This document shows, piece by piece, positions 12,612 through 22,884 of a DNA stretch of 64,000 nucleotides; within the stretch, counting starts at the first letter, position 1; each line of letters opens with the position of its first letter. The translations under genes were made by a program, and so were the position numbers. The notes under the pieces are model-generated. The model was given only the letters and a program-made list of their open reading frames with translations. It was not told the origin of the DNA and did no database searches. This DNA comes from Erinaceus europaeus (Eukaryota > Chordata > Mammalia > Eulipotyphla > Erinaceidae), in assembly GCF_950295315.1 (NCBI RefSeq), contig NC_080170.1, positions 91,496,054 through 91,560,053 of the forward strand, written 5' to 3'.

Positions 12612-12961
12612 TTTTTTTCCCTCCAGGATTACTGCTGGGCTCGGTACCTGCACCATGAATCCACCGCTCCTGGAGGCCATTTTCCCCCCTTTTTGTTGCC
12701 CTAGTTGTTGCAGCCTCGTTGCGGTTATTATTGCCATTGTTGACGTTGCTTTTGTTGTTGGATAGGACAGAGAGAAATGGAGAGAGGAGGGAAAGACAGA
12801 GAGAGAGGGGAGAGAAAGATAGACACCTGCAGACCTGCTTCACCGCCTGTGAAGCGACTCCCCTGCAGGTGGGGAGCCGGGGGCTCGAACCGGGATCCTT
12901 ACTCCGGTCCCTGCGCTTTGCGCCACGTGCACTTAACCCACTGCGCCACCGACCGACTCCC
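12612..12961 (-). mobile_element. tRNA-derived SINE, family A, long form, 15-bp TSD
   Basis: On the minus strand: gggagtcggtcggtggcgca head, box B ggttcgagccc, ctccccacctgcaggggagt, a CT-rich stretch, a CAACAA tract, then a 3' extension with ccaggagcggtggattcatg. A perfect 15-bp TSD (agtgtgaggaatttt) lies at 12597-12611 and 12962-12976. The clean TSD and intact boxes make it one of the youngest SINEs here. The overlapping 109-173 aa frames are shadows. Confidence 0.92.
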
Positions 12962-13189
12962 AGTGTGAGGAATTTTAAATGCAATAGGGCAAAGGGTAAG
13001 TATAATGTGAGGAGAAAAAGTGATTTAATTAATTTAAATGAGCATTAACACCTGTATTGTTTTTATTTATTTGTTGTTTTAATAGAAGAACATGTTTGAG
13101 TATCAAACAAAGGTAATGTAGAGCAGTGAGAAGAAGAGGTTGAAACATCAAGGCCTACTCTTGTCTTCATTAAAACCTGGTCCTCAGGA

Positions 13190-13370
13190 CAGGGAAATAC
13201 CTCAGTCAGTTAGAGCGCTCTGTCTCTCTCTCTCTCCTGAGGTCCCAGAGGTCCCAGGTTCACTGGCTGGCATCACTTAAATTCTAAGCTGAGCAGTGTT
13301 CTGGCCCTCCCTTTCTTCCTCTTTCATTCTGTCTCTCTCATGATAAATAAATACTTGTAATAGTCTTTTT
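13190..13370 (+). mobile_element. tRNA-derived SINE, diverged, with CT and AAAT tail
   Basis: Head-like ctcagtcagttagagcgctc, box-B-like ggttcactggc, a CT-rich stretch and an (ATAA)n tail. A younger SINE begins just after its tail. Confidence 0.6.
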
Positions 13371-13385
13371 AAAAAGTGGTCTTCA

Positions 13386-13667
13386 TAGGAGTCTGGCAGT
13401 AGAGCAGCGGATTAAGCACACGTGGCGCAAAGCTAGAAGAACTGGCATAAGGATAGGACCAGCATAAGAATCCTGTTTCGAGCCCAGGCTTCCCACTTGC
13501 AGGGGAGTCGCTTCACAGGCAGTGAGGCAGGTCTGCAGGTGTCTATCTTTCTCTCCCCCTCTCTGTCTTCCCCTCCTCTCTCCATTTCTCTCTGTCCTAT
13601 CCAACAACAATAACAACAATAACTACAACAACAATAAAACAACAAGGAAATAAATAAGTATTTTTTC
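13386..13667 (+). mobile_element. tRNA-derived SINE, family A, 15-bp TSD
   Basis: Head ggagtctggcagtagagcag, box B gtttcgagccc, body acttgcaggggagtcgcttc, CT tract, CAACAA tract and A-rich tail. A perfect 15-bp TSD (aaaaagtggtcttca) lies at 13371-13385 and 13668-13682. The head carries a partial internal duplication (actggcataaggata / accagcataagaatc). Confidence 0.92.
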
Positions 13668-13787
13668 AAAAAGTGGTCTTCAGACTACTTACCTGGATAT
13701 CACTTGCAAAGTTTATTAAAGATGCAATTTTTTTTTGGTCCTACCCAAGAGACATACAGAAAAAGAAATGCATTTAAAAGTTTCTTT

Positions 13788-14074
13788 GGGAGTCGGGCTG
13801 TAGTGCAGCGGGTTAAGCGCAGGTGGCACTAAGGACAAGGACCCGCATAAGGATCCTGGTTCAAGCCCTGGCTCCCCACCTGCAGGGGTGTCGCTTCACA
13901 AGCGGTGAAACAGGTCTGCAGGTGTCTATCTTTCTCTCCCTCTCTCTGTCTTCCCCCTCCCCTCTCCATTTCTCTCTGTCCTATCCAACAACAATGACAA
14001 CAATAATAACTACAACAATAAAACAACAAGGGCAACAAAAGGGAATAAATAAATAAAAATAAAAAATATTTTTA
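13788..14074 (+). mobile_element. tRNA-derived SINE, family A, 12-bp TSD
   Basis: Near-intact copy: gggagtcgggctgtagtgca (box A area), ggttcaagccc (box B), cctgcaggggtgtcgcttca, CT tract, CAACAATAA tract and AAAT tail. A perfect 12-bp TSD aaaagtttcttt lies at 13776-13787 and 14075-14086. Confidence 0.93.
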
Positions 14075-14086
14075 AAAAGTTTCTTT

Positions 14087-15094
14087 ATGTAATTCAAATA
14101 CACAGAATAAAAAATATTCATTTTCTAGACATGTGACAGCATGTACGAGACACCATAGTTGTATTGGCCAATATTCACAGCACAAATTTGTCTTTATTCC
14201 TCATCCTGAGGAATTCAACTGTGCTTTTTTTATATCAAGTGACAGGCATATGTACAGACATAATTAGAAAATACAGAAGACAAATCATGATACAGTATTA
14301 GCTTCATAACCGTATAATAGAGGAAGAGAAATTGAGGACGTGATGAATGAAGTTTGGATTACACTGCAAAGCTGGTCTGGTGCTAGGTTACAATCCCAAC
14401 AATTTTTTCCTTCAAATCCAGAAACTACAAATTCACATTCCTGGTTGTACACATGTGATTTTTGATTAAGTTTCAGTGCCAGTTACAAAAAAATCATCAG
14501 TTTGTAGAGATGAAATCCAACATACTCTGTTTGGAAATCCTTTAACCAGATTAGAGACCCTGGGTCTCCATACTGAAAATACTTTTCCAGAAAGATTCTA
14601 TAGTAATTAGTAATTAGGAGGGCTTCTGAAACAAGTGCTTCATAGTCTAGATGGCTAATCCACAAATATGTTCATTGTATTAGACTTTTATAGATAAGAA
14701 ATAAAATATCTACTATGTGGGAAAACTATTTGAACTCATTAAGGAAAAAAAGGTGGCAGTATTGAAGTATATCTAACATACATACAGACAAATAAATTCC
14801 TATGTTTGGGTCATTGAATTATGAATAAATAACATTGATTGGATTCCCCTAGAACAGGTCTATCCCTCTATCCAACCTATTTAAAATAGTTTGATATATA
14901 GAATTACCTTGAACAATTTTTATAATATTTTTTTCTGAAAAATATTTATGTAATTGAAAATTCTATTAAAATTTATAAATAAACATTTTTTTACAAAAAT
15001 TATAAAAAAAATTTACAATCTCTCACCATAGTGAGAATGCTTTCAGTTTCCAGAGACCTAAAGAATCTTTATAGATTGTATAGGTTGTATAGAC
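14087..15094. other. Unassigned AT-rich DNA
   Basis: No gene or repeat recognised. It becomes extremely AT-rich at 14900-15010. Confidence 0.45.
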
Positions 15095-15124
15095 TCTCAG
15101 TCTTTTGGCTAAAATGAGGTGTAC
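15095..15124 (+). pseudogene. U2 snRNA-like 5' fragment
   Basis: About 24 of 29 bases match the remembered 5' end of U2 small nuclear RNA, including the run cttttggctaa, which overlaps the branch-point recognition part of U2. Beyond about 15124 the similarity stops. A 5' U2 fragment can arise when L1 machinery switches template to U2. No TSD was found and the match is short. Confidence 0.45.
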
Positions 15125-15394
15125 AGATTTTAGTTGACACTGTACTATGTATCTACTGTATTTCTGTTTTTTTTAATGGAATTTTGGAAAGAAATTTTAT
15201 GTGTTCTAGTATTTTAACTCCAGGTTTGCATTATTCCTACATTTATATTCTTTTTCAAACAGATTTTAATATTAATGCCCAGATATAATCACTACATTGT
15301 ATTTCCATATAATCTGGGAATATAAAACCTGTTTGATCAGTGTTTGTGTCTAATGCAGAACTAAACATGATTTCCACCCCAATAAAATGTTTTT

Positions 15395-15408
15395 AAAAAT
15401 GAATCCCA
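15395..15408 (+). repeat. L1 copy 1 target-site duplication, 5' copy
   Basis: The 14-bp aaaaatgaatccca is repeated exactly at 22871-22884 after the A-tail. The junction TTTT|AAAAA fits the degenerate L1 endonuclease target (TT/AAAA). Confidence 0.93.
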
Positions 15409-16763
15409 GAAATGTTGGGGAAGATGGCGGCCTGAGAAATCGCTAACAGCGAGTGCTCTGATAGCATCGTCGGCAACGGTAGGATTTTCTGCCTTTAGCA
15501 GGCCAGTCAATAAGGGGGGGGCACCAAAGAAGTGATTACAGTTTAATTTGGGTTAACAATTAGAGCAAAGGTGACATGGACTAGCGGGGCGCCAGAATTC
15601 CCAGGCGGAACCGGGCAAGGCAAGTGCGCCGGGCATTGTCCTCCGCCCGCCCGGGAAGGCGGCTCCTCCGCCAGTTGCAGAGCGCGACGGGCAGAGTTCC
15701 CGGAGAGAGCACTTTAGCTCAGGGGCTGCCTCTTGGGAGTCGCCAGGGTCCACCGCGACCCTGAGGGTGGATCCAAAGACTTCTTGAGTATAGCTCTCAT
15801 TGGATCAAAGGACTTGGAGCTAGTTTTCATTTTTGAGAAATCCTTTAAAAAAGTCTGGAGGGCGGGGTTTCCCAGAAGATGGCGGATTGAGAAGCGGCTA
15901 GCCTTTGAGCTCCGGACACATCTCCTGTAAACAATAGGATTTTCTGCCTTTAGCAGGCCAGCCAATAAGGGGCCATAGCGGTCATACCAAGGATGTGTCT
16001 ATAACTTAATTTGGGTTAAGAATTAGAGTAGGGGGGAAAAAATTCTTTTTTCTTCCTTTTAATTTTCAAGCATACATCCTTCCCGCCGCCCCCCCCCCAT
16101 AAGCAGTGCCTGGGACCAGCTACTAGCAGGATACCCCATACCACTAAACAGGGTTGTTTTTTTTTTTTTTTTAAATTCACTGATACACATTTGGGAAGTT
16201 CCTCGCACTGCTCTTTAATTACAACTCTTCTTCTTATCTTCTCCCTTTTCTCTCTCTTATCTCTCTCTATCTCTCTCTCTCTCTTTTTTTTTTTAATCTT
16301 GTCATACACTTCTTTCTTCTTTGCCTTTCTGAATTTGTGAATTACTTTGGGGAAGAAATCTGACCAGAGTGGACTCTCTATATGTGTATCTCTGCTCTAG
16401 TTCCCTTTACACTCTTGTTACCCTTAGAATATACACTGGATAGTAGATTTGCATAACTGTCTATTCTTGCTATCCTCTCTTTCTTTTCTCTTTCTTCACT
16501 GGGATTTGGTTACTATTTTTTCATGGACTGGAGAAATTGTTTGGCTAACTGGTAACGATTAAACTCCTTCAATACTTACTTCAGTTGCTACTGTTATTCC
16601 GGAGGTTGGTGAGTGCAATTGTCATAAAGGTATTTAGTACAGTGTTACCTGTGCTCAAAACACAACAACTGAGGAACAACAGAGCATTAAAAAAAAAAAG
16701 AGAGAGAAACACATAAATTAAAGAAAAATCGGTAGATTTAAAACAAATAAAACTGCTACCCCA
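15409..16763 (+). promoter_or_regulatory. L1 copy 1 5' UTR with duplicated promoter module
   Basis: The module with aagatggcgg (YY1-type core known from L1 promoters) and aggattttctgcctttagca occurs twice, at 15421/15481 and 15876/15936, both offset 455 bp. Between them lies a CpG-rich block (about 15575-15770). Then come pyrimidine tracts (16240-16300) and the ORF1 leader. The tandem layout recalls rodent L1 monomers. That it drives transcription is inference from the family. Confidence 0.75.
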
Positions 16764-17642
16764 ATGAATGAAGACAAGAGCCCAGAAGAAACCACAAATC
16801 AGTCAGAAGTAACCATAGATAAGAAAAGTATGCAAGCAATAATAAACTTATTAATCACAGAAATGAAAACAACATTGGAGGAAAGGAATGGCAGTATTAG
16901 GGAAACAACAGTTGAGACCCCCAAGGAAAATACTGACTATCTTGAGGCAATTAGAGAACTGAAAGCTGAAATAGCTGTAATGAAGAAAGAAGCTGAGGCA
17001 AGGGAAAGCAGACTAACAGAAGCAGAAAACAGAATTAGTCAGACAGAGGATGAGTTAGAGAAAACTAAGAAAGAGGTGAAAGAGCTTAAAAAGAGATTGA
17101 GAGACATTGAAAACAACAACAGAGACATATGGGATGATCTCAAAAGAAGTAACATTCGTATAATTGGCCTGCCAGAGGAAGAAAGAGAGGAAGGGGAAGC
17201 AAACATTCTAGAGGAAATAATACAAGAAAATTTCCCAGACCTGAATAACAGAAAGGATATCAAGGTGCAAGAGGCCCAGAGAGTACCAAACAGAATCAAC
17301 CCAGACCTGAAAACACCAAGACACATCATAGTCACAATGAGAAGAAGTAAGGATAAAGAAAGGATCCTAAAGGCTGCAAGAGAGAAACAAAAAGTCACAT
17401 ACAGGGGAAAACCCATAAGACTTTCTGCAGATTTCTCAACTAAAACTCTAAAATCCAGAAGGGAGTGGCAAGATATCTATCGAGCCCTGAATGAAAAAGG
17501 GTTTCAACCAAGGATTATATATCCTGCTAGACTTTCATTCAAGCTAGATGGAGGGATCAAAACCTTCTTAGACAAACAACAGTTAAAGGAGGCAACTATC
17601 ACCAAGCCGGCCCTGAAAGAGGTACTAAAAGACCTCTTATAA
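16764..17642 (+). CDS. L1 ORF1 protein (RNA-binding chaperone), upstream start lost
   Basis: The 292-residue frame encodes the L1 ORF1 protein, which trimerises, coats L1 RNA and acts as a nucleic-acid chaperone in the cytoplasmic L1 particle. Residues about 58-120 form a charged coiled coil with heptads (EAIRELKAEI, KKEVKELKKRLRDIE). RRM-like sequence starts near residue 129 (NIRIIGLPEEE). The C-terminal domain (about 220-285) contains REWQDIYRALNEKGFQPRII. Copy 2 starts 12 codons further upstream with MGRSKTNRT. Here that codon is ATC (16728-16730) and the frame stays open, so I start at the next ATG (16764), where copy 2 has a valine codon. The loss removes only basic N-terminal residues, so a near-complete protein is possible. 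Confidence 0.88.
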   Translation: MNEDKSPEETTNQSEVTIDKKSMQAIINLLITEMKTTLEERNGSIRETTVETPKENTDYLEAIRELKAEIAVMKKEAEARESRLTEAENRISQTEDELEKTKKEVKELKKRLRDIENNNRDIWDDLKRSNIRIIGLPEEEREEGEANILEEIIQENFPDLNNRKDIKVQEAQRVPNRINPDLKTPRHIIVTMRRSKDKERILKAAREKQKVTYRGKPIRLSADFSTKTLKSRREWQDIYRALNEKGFQPRIIYPARLSFKLDGGIKTFLDKQQLKEATITKPALKEVLKDLL

Positions 17643-17702
17643 ACAAGAACATCACTATAATACTTGTAATATATCAGAGTAAACAAATTGTTTTTTAGAA
17701 CA

Positions 17703-20700
17703 ATGGCACTACAATACATTAAATCCATAATATCAATAAATGTCAATGGCTTAAACTCACCCATCAAAAGGCACAGGGTGGGGGGATGGATCAGAAAACA
17801 TAACCCAACCATATGCTGCTTGCAAGAATCACATCTGTCACAACAAGATAAACACAGACTTAAAGTGAAAGGATGGAAAACTATCATACAGGCTAACGGT
17901 CCACAAAAAAGGGCAGTAACAGCCATTCTCATCTCAGACACGATAGATTTTAAATTAAATAAAGTAATAAAAGATAGGCAAGGACATTACATAATGATTA
18001 GAGGATCAATCAGCCAAGAAGACTTAACAATTATTAACATCTATGCACCCAACGAGGGACCATCTAAATACATTAAACACCTATTGAAAGAATTTCAAAA
18101 ATACATCAATAGTAATACAATAATAGTGGGAGACTTCAATACCCCACTCTCACACTTAGACAGATCAACAAAGCAGAGAACCAATAAAGATACAAGAGAA
18201 TTGAATGAAGAGATTGACAGACTAGACCTCTTGGACATTTTCAGACTCATCCACCCCAAAAAACTGGAATACACCTTCTTTTCAAATCCACACAACACAT
18301 ACTCAAGGATAGACCACATGTTAGGCCACAAAGACAGCATCAATAAATTCAAGAGCATTGAAATCATCCCAAGTATCTTCTCAGACCACAGTGGAGTAAA
18401 ACTAACTTTTAACAACAAACGGAAAATTATTAAAAGACATAGAATTTGGAAACTAAACAACATGCTCCTTAAGAACCACTGGGTCAGAGACTCACTCAAA
18501 CAGGAAATTCAAATGTTCCTGGAAACTAATGAAAATGAAGACACAACCTATCAAAATATTTGGGACACAGCTAAAGCAGTACTGAGAGGGAAACTTATAG
18601 CTATACAAACACATATTAAACACCAAGAAGAAGCCCAAATGAACGAACTTACTACACACCTCAAGGACTTAGAGGAAGAGGAACAAAGGAACCCTAAAGC
18701 AACCAGAAGGATAGAAACCACTAAAGTTAGAGCAGAAATAAACAACATCGAAAATAAAAGAACCATACAAAAGATCAATGAAGCCAAATGTTGGTTCTTT
18801 GAAAGATTAAACAAAATTGACAAACCCCTAGCCAGACTCACCAAACAAAAAAGAGAAAAGACTCAAATTAAGAGAATTGTAAACGATACAGGAGATATCA
18901 CAACAGACACCACAGAAATCCAGAGAATTCTGCGAAACTTCTATAAAGAACTATATGCCACCAAGCTAGAGAATCTGGAAGAAATGGAACAATTCCTAGA
19001 AACCTATGCACTTCCAAAACTAAACCAAGAAGAACTACAAAATCTAAATGCACCAATCACAGACAAAGAAATTGAAACCGTTATTAAGAATCTCCCCAAC
19101 AACAAAAGTCCTGGACCAGACGGCTTCACAAACGAATTCTACAAAACTTTCAGGAAACAGTTAATACCCATACTTCTTAAGCTATTCCATAAGATTGAAG
19201 AAACAGGAATACTTCCTTCCACCTTTTATGAAGCCAACATCACCCTGATACCAAAAGCTGATAGGGACAGAACAAAAAAGGAAAACCACAGACCAATATC
19301 TCTGATGAACATAGATGCCAAAATATTAAACAAGATCTTGGCCAACCGGATACAGCAACACATCAAAAAGATTGTTCATCATGACCAAGTGGGATTCATC
19401 CCAGGAATGCAAGGCTGGTTCAACATCCGTAAATCAATCAATGTCATTCATCACATCAATAAAAGCAAAGCCAAAAACCACATGATTATCTCAATAGATG
19501 CAGAGAAAGCCTTTGACAAAATCCAACACCCATTCATGCTCAAAACTCTACAAAAAATGGGAATAGATGGGAAATTCCTCAAGATAGTGGAGTCTATATA
19601 TAGCAAACCTACAGCCAACATCATACTCAATGGAGAGAAGCTGAAAGCATTCCCCCTCAGATCAGGGACTAGACAGGGCTGCCCACTGTCACTGTTACTC
19701 TTCAACATAGTATTGGAAGTTCTTGCCATAGCAATCAGGCAAGAGAAAGAAATCAAAGGGATACAGATTGGAAGGGAAGAAGTCAAGCTCTCACTATTTG
19801 CAGATGATATGATAGTATACATAGAAAGACCTAAAGAATCCAGTAGAAAATTACTGGAAGTTGTTAGGCAATATAGCAAGGTATCAGGCTACAAAATCAA
19901 TGTACAAAAATCAGTGGCATTTCTTTATGCAAACACTAAATCTGAAGAAGAAGACATCCAGAAATCACTCCCATTTACTGTTTCAGCAAAATCAATCAAA
20001 TACCTAGGAATAAAGTTGACCAAAGAAGTGAAAGACTTGTATGCTGAAAACTATGAGTCGCTACTCAAGGAGATAGAAACTGATACCAAGAAATGGAAAG
20101 ATATGCCATGCTCATGGATTGGAAGAATAAATATCATCAAAATGAACATTCTCCCCAGAGCCATATACAAATTTAATGCAATACCCATCAAAGTTCCACC
20201 AAGCTTCTTTAAGAGAATAGAACAAACACTACAATCATTTATCTGGGACCCGAAAACACCTAGAATTGCCAAAACCATCCTAAGGAAAAGAAACAGAAAT
20301 GGAGGCATCACACTCCCAGACCTTAAACTATATTATAAAGCCATCATCATCAAAACAGCATGGTACTGGAACAAAAATAGGCACACAGACCAGTGGAACA
20401 GAATTGAAAGCCCAGAAGTAAATCCCAACACCTATGGGCATCTAATCTTTGATAAGGGGGCCCAAAGGATTAAATGGAAGAAGGAGGCTCTCTTCAATAA
20501 ATGGTGCTGGGAAAACTGGGTTGAAACATGCAGAAGAATGAAATTGAACCACTTTATCTCACCAGAAACAAAAATCAACTCCAAATGGATCAAAGACCTA
20601 GATGTCAGACCAGAAACAATCAAATACTTAGAGGAAAACATTGGTAAAACACTTTCCCATCTACAACTCAAGGACATCTTTGATGAATCAAACCCAATTG

Positions 20701-21527
20701 CAAGGAAGACCAAAGCAGAAACAAACCAATGGGACTACATCAAATTGAAAAGCTTCTGCACATCCAAAGAAACTATTAAACAAACAGAGAGACCCCTCAC
20801 AGAATGGGAGAAGATCTTCACATGCCATACATCAGACAAGAAACTAATCACCAAAATATATAAAGAGCTCAGCAAACTTAGCACCAAAAAAGCAAATGAC
20901 CCCATTCAAAAATGGGCAGAGGATATGAACAAAACATTCACTACAGAGGAGATCCAAAAGGCTAACAAACATATGAAAAACTGCTCTAGGTCACTGATTG
21001 TCAGAGAAATGCAGATTAAGACAACACTAAGATACCACCTCACTCCTGTAAGAATGGCATACATCAAAAAGGACAGCAGCAACAAATGCTGGAGAGGATG
21101 TGGGGACAGAGGAACCCTTTTACATTGCTGGTGGGAATGTAAATTGGTCCAGCCTCTGTGGAGAGCAGTCTGGAAAACTCTCAGAAGGCTAGACATGGAC
21201 CTTCCATATGACCCAATAATTCCTCTCCTGGGGTTATACCCCAAGGACTCCATAACACCCAACCAAAAAGAGGTGTGTACTCTTATGTTCATAGCAGCAC
21301 AATTCATAATAGCTAAAACCTGGAAGCAACCCAGGTGCCCAACAACAGATGAGTGGCTGAGAAAGCTGTGGTATATATACACAATGGAATACTATGCAGC
21401 TATCAAGAACAATGAACCCACCTTCTCTGACCCATCTTGGACAGAGCTAGAAGGAATTATGTTAAGTGAACTAAGTCAGAAAGTTAAAGATGAGTATGGG
21501 ATGATCCCACTCATCAACAGAAGCTGA
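17703..21527 (+). CDS. L1 ORF2 protein: endonuclease and reverse transcriptase, open
   Basis: The frame has 1274 codons, essentially the size of human L1 ORF2 (1275). It nicks DNA and reverse-transcribes L1 and SINE RNA at the nick. The N-terminal APE-type endonuclease (about 1-240) keeps the Asn in [10 protein letters not shown], the Glu in [15 protein letters not shown] and SDHSGVKL. The reverse transcriptase (about 450-770) has [23 protein letters not shown] and catalytic FADD with aspartates at 701-702. A CX3CX7HX4C motif starts near residue 1129. I chose ATG 17703 (acaATGGC), equivalent to copy 2. Compared with copies 2 and 3, there are differences at conserved sites: RAVTAIL for RAGIAIL near residue 70, and Leu for Pro at 664 in [10 protein letters not shown]. 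It lies 60 nt after ORF1. Open frames on the opposite strand are shadows. Confidence 0.95.
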   Translation: MALQYIKSIISINVNGLNSPIKRHRVGGWIRKHNPTICCLQESHLSQQDKHRLKVKGWKTIIQANGPQKRAVTAILISDTIDFKLNKVIKDRQGHYIMIRGSISQEDLTIINIYAPNEGPSKYIKHLLKEFQKYINSNTIIVGDFNTPLSHLDRSTKQRTNKDTRELNEEIDRLDLLDIFRLIHPKKLEYTFFSNPHNTYSRIDHMLGHKDSINKFKSIEIIPSIFSDHSGVKLTFNNKRKIIKRHRIWKLNNMLLKNHWVRDSLKQEIQMFLETNENEDTTYQNIWDTAKAVLRGKLIAIQTHIKHQEEAQMNELTTHLKDLEEEEQRNPKATRRIETTKVRAEINNIENKRTIQKINEAKCWFFERLNKIDKPLARLTKQKREKTQIKRIVNDTGDITTDTTEIQRILRNFYKELYATKLENLEEMEQFLETYALPKLNQEELQNLNAPITDKEIETVIKNLPNNKSPGPDGFTNEFYKTFRKQLIPILLKLFHKIEETGILPSTFYEANITLIPKADRDRTKKENHRPISLMNIDAKILNKILANRIQQHIKKIVHHDQVGFIPGMQGWFNIRKSINVIHHINKSKAKNHMIISIDAEKAFDKIQHPFMLKTLQKMGIDGKFLKIVESIYSKPTANIILNGEKLKAFPLRSGTRQGCPLSLLLFNIVLEVLAIAIRQEKEIKGIQIGREEVKLSLFADDMIVYIERPKESSRKLLEVVRQYSKVSGYKINVQKSVAFLYANTKSEEEDIQKSLPFTVSAKSIKYLGIKLTKEVKDLYAENYESLLKEIETDTKKWKDMPCSWIGRINIIKMNILPRAIYKFNAIPIKVPPSFFKRIEQTLQSFIWDPKTPRIAKTILRKRNRNGGITLPDLKLYYKAIIIKTAWYWNKNRHTDQWNRIESPEVNPNTYGHLIFDKGAQRIKWKKEALFNKWCWENWVETCRRMKLNHFISPETKINSKWIKDLDVRPETIKYLEENIGKTLSHLQLKDIFDESNPIARKTKAETNQWDYIKLKSFCTSKETIKQTERPLTEWEKIFTCHTSDKKLITKIYKELSKLSTKKANDPIQKWAEDMNKTFTTEEIQKANKHMKNCSRSLIVREMQIKTTLRYHLTPVRMAYIKKDSSNKCWRGCGDRGTLLHCWWECKLVQPLWRAVWKTLRRLDMDLPYDPIIPLLGLYPKDSITPNQKEVCTLMFIAAQFIIAKTWKQPRCPTTDEWLRKLWYIYTMEYYAAIKNNEPTFSDPSWTELEGIMLSELSQKVKDEYGMIPLINRS

Positions 21528-22860
21528 CTTAGAAGATCTGAAAGGGAAACTAAAAGCAGGACCTGATCAAATTGTAAGTAGGGCACCAAAGTAAAAACCC
21601 AGTGGTGAGGGGTAGACATGTAGCTTCCTGGGCCAGTGGGGGGTGGGAGTGGGCGGGAGGGATGGGTCACGGTCCTTTGGTGATGGGAATGGTGTTTATG
21701 TACACTCCTAGCAAAATGTAGACATATAAATCAGTAGTTAATTAATATGAGAGGGGGAAATCAATTGTATGTCTCAAAGGTTCTCAAAAGACAAACTGAA
21801 TCTTTTTAATAGATAGGCTACGTATTTGATATGCGGTCTCTCTCAAAATCCTAGACCAAGTAGATTAGAAGCTTCCAATAGCACAGCTATATACAAGATA
21901 CTGGGTACTGTACAGCAAACCATAACAAAGGGACTTTTCAAAGTTAACCCAATTAACAAATAATGTGATGATAATATTAACTATTGATTGTCTTTTTGAA
22001 CCCTAAGACAGCAGGAACCTCACATCTTCACTATAGAGCCCCTACTTCCCCCAGTCCTGGCACCCTTGGATAGGGCTCACTTTCCCGTATGCATCTCCCA
22101 ATCCAAACCAAATAATATTGCATCCGCCGATCACAACCTAACCAAAGCAACGATTGCCATCTCAACATGCTTCACCTCAGAGTGTATCCAGAGACTTCAC
22201 GTGTGGAATGACAACCCTTCAGCTTCATTACTCGGGTGAGACCTTTCCTTTTATAGTACACTCTAATTTCATCTCAGGTAGTTCACTTTCTAACAAAGTC
22301 CCATAACCTAGACATACACCAGTTTCTGTGAGAGAGAGCGTATGTGCACACGTATCCATAAACTACTGCAAAATATATACCTGAAAGCAGGATTACACTA
22401 GAGTTTGCAGTGAGTACCTCCCTAGCACTTCCTCTCCACTATTCCAAGCTTGGGATCCATGATTGCTCAACAAATTGTTTGGCTTTGTATGTTAACTCTC
22501 TTTTCAATCACCAGGTTCCAGATGCCACCAGGATGCTGGCTAGGCTTCCCTGGATTGAAGACCCCACCAATGTGTCCTGGAGCTCAGCTTCCCCAGAGAC
22601 ACACCTTACTAGGGAAAGAGAGAGGCAGACTGGGAGTATAGACCGACCAGTCGACGCCCATGTTCAGCGGGGAAGCAATTACAGAAGCCAGACCCTCTAC
22701 CTTCTGCAACCCTCAACGACCCTGGGTCCATGCTCCCAGAGGGCTAGAGAATGGGAAGGCTATCATGGGAGAGGGTGGGTTATGGGGATTGGGTGGTGGG
22801 AATTGTGTGGAGTTGTACCCCTCCTACCTTATGCTTTTGTTCACTAATCCTTTCTTAAAT
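21528..22860 (+). other. L1 copy 1 3' UTR
   Basis: About 1.3 kb after the ORF2 stop, closely matched by the 3' UTRs of copies 2 and 3. It holds the G-rich tract and ends cctttcttaaataaa before the A-tail; the terminal aataaa can serve as the polyadenylation signal. The 145-codon frame at 22410-22847 is not conserved as a gene. Confidence 0.85.
21638..21666 (+). promoter_or_regulatory. G-rich, G-quadruplex-like tract in L1 3' UTR
   Basis: Six G-runs of at least three lie within 29 nt (ggggggtgggagtgggcggg, then agggatggg). It recurs in copy 3 (about 57319-57348) and as C-runs in copy 2 (about 39729-39760). A conserved G-rich 3' UTR tract is known in mammalian L1s. Folding is inferred. Confidence 0.8.
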
Positions 22861-22870
22861 AAAAAAAAAA

Positions 22871-22884
22871 AAAAATGAATCCCA
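22871..22884 (+). repeat. L1 copy 1 target-site duplication, 3' copy
   Basis: Exact repeat of 15395-15408 (aaaaatgaatccca). The A-rich start overlaps the A-tail, so the boundary can shift by a few A's. Confidence 0.92.

Larger units (their letters stand above)
15409..22875 (+). mobile_element. Full-length L1, copy 1
   Basis: A complete L1: 5' UTR with two promoter-like modules (15409-16763), ORF1 (16764-17642), a 60-nt inter-ORF spacer, ORF2 (17703-21527), 3' UTR with a G-rich tract (21638-21666) and an A-tail ending at 22875. A perfect 14-bp TSD flanks it. Copies 2 and 3 are closely similar but broken. An open 1274-codon ORF2, complete 5' end and clean TSD mark it as a recent insertion. ORF1 has lost its upstream ATG and ORF2 carries substitutions at conserved positions, so activity is uncertain. 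Confidence 0.95.

Noticed and set aside
12463..13048. 173-aa and 109-aa frames
   Set aside because: They run through a SINE whose head and CT tract generate long open frames in several copies; not genes.
13788..14074. Possible functional tRNA gene
   Set aside because: A/B-box-like motifs exist, but the sequence continues into the SINE body and A-rich tail, and no cloverleaf closes.
15553..15965. Possible CpG-island promoter with first exon of a host gene
   Set aside because: The GC-rich block lies within the L1 5' UTR between the two start modules and inside the TSD-bounded element.
17039..21670. Several minus-strand frames of 64-158 aa over L1 copy 1
   Set aside because: They are shadows of ORF1 and ORF2 and recur identically over copies 2 and 3 because the sense frame is shared.
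22410..22847. 145-codon frame in the L1 3' UTR
   Set aside because: Equivalent regions of copies 2 and 3 give shorter, disrupted frames, and no L1 gene is known there.
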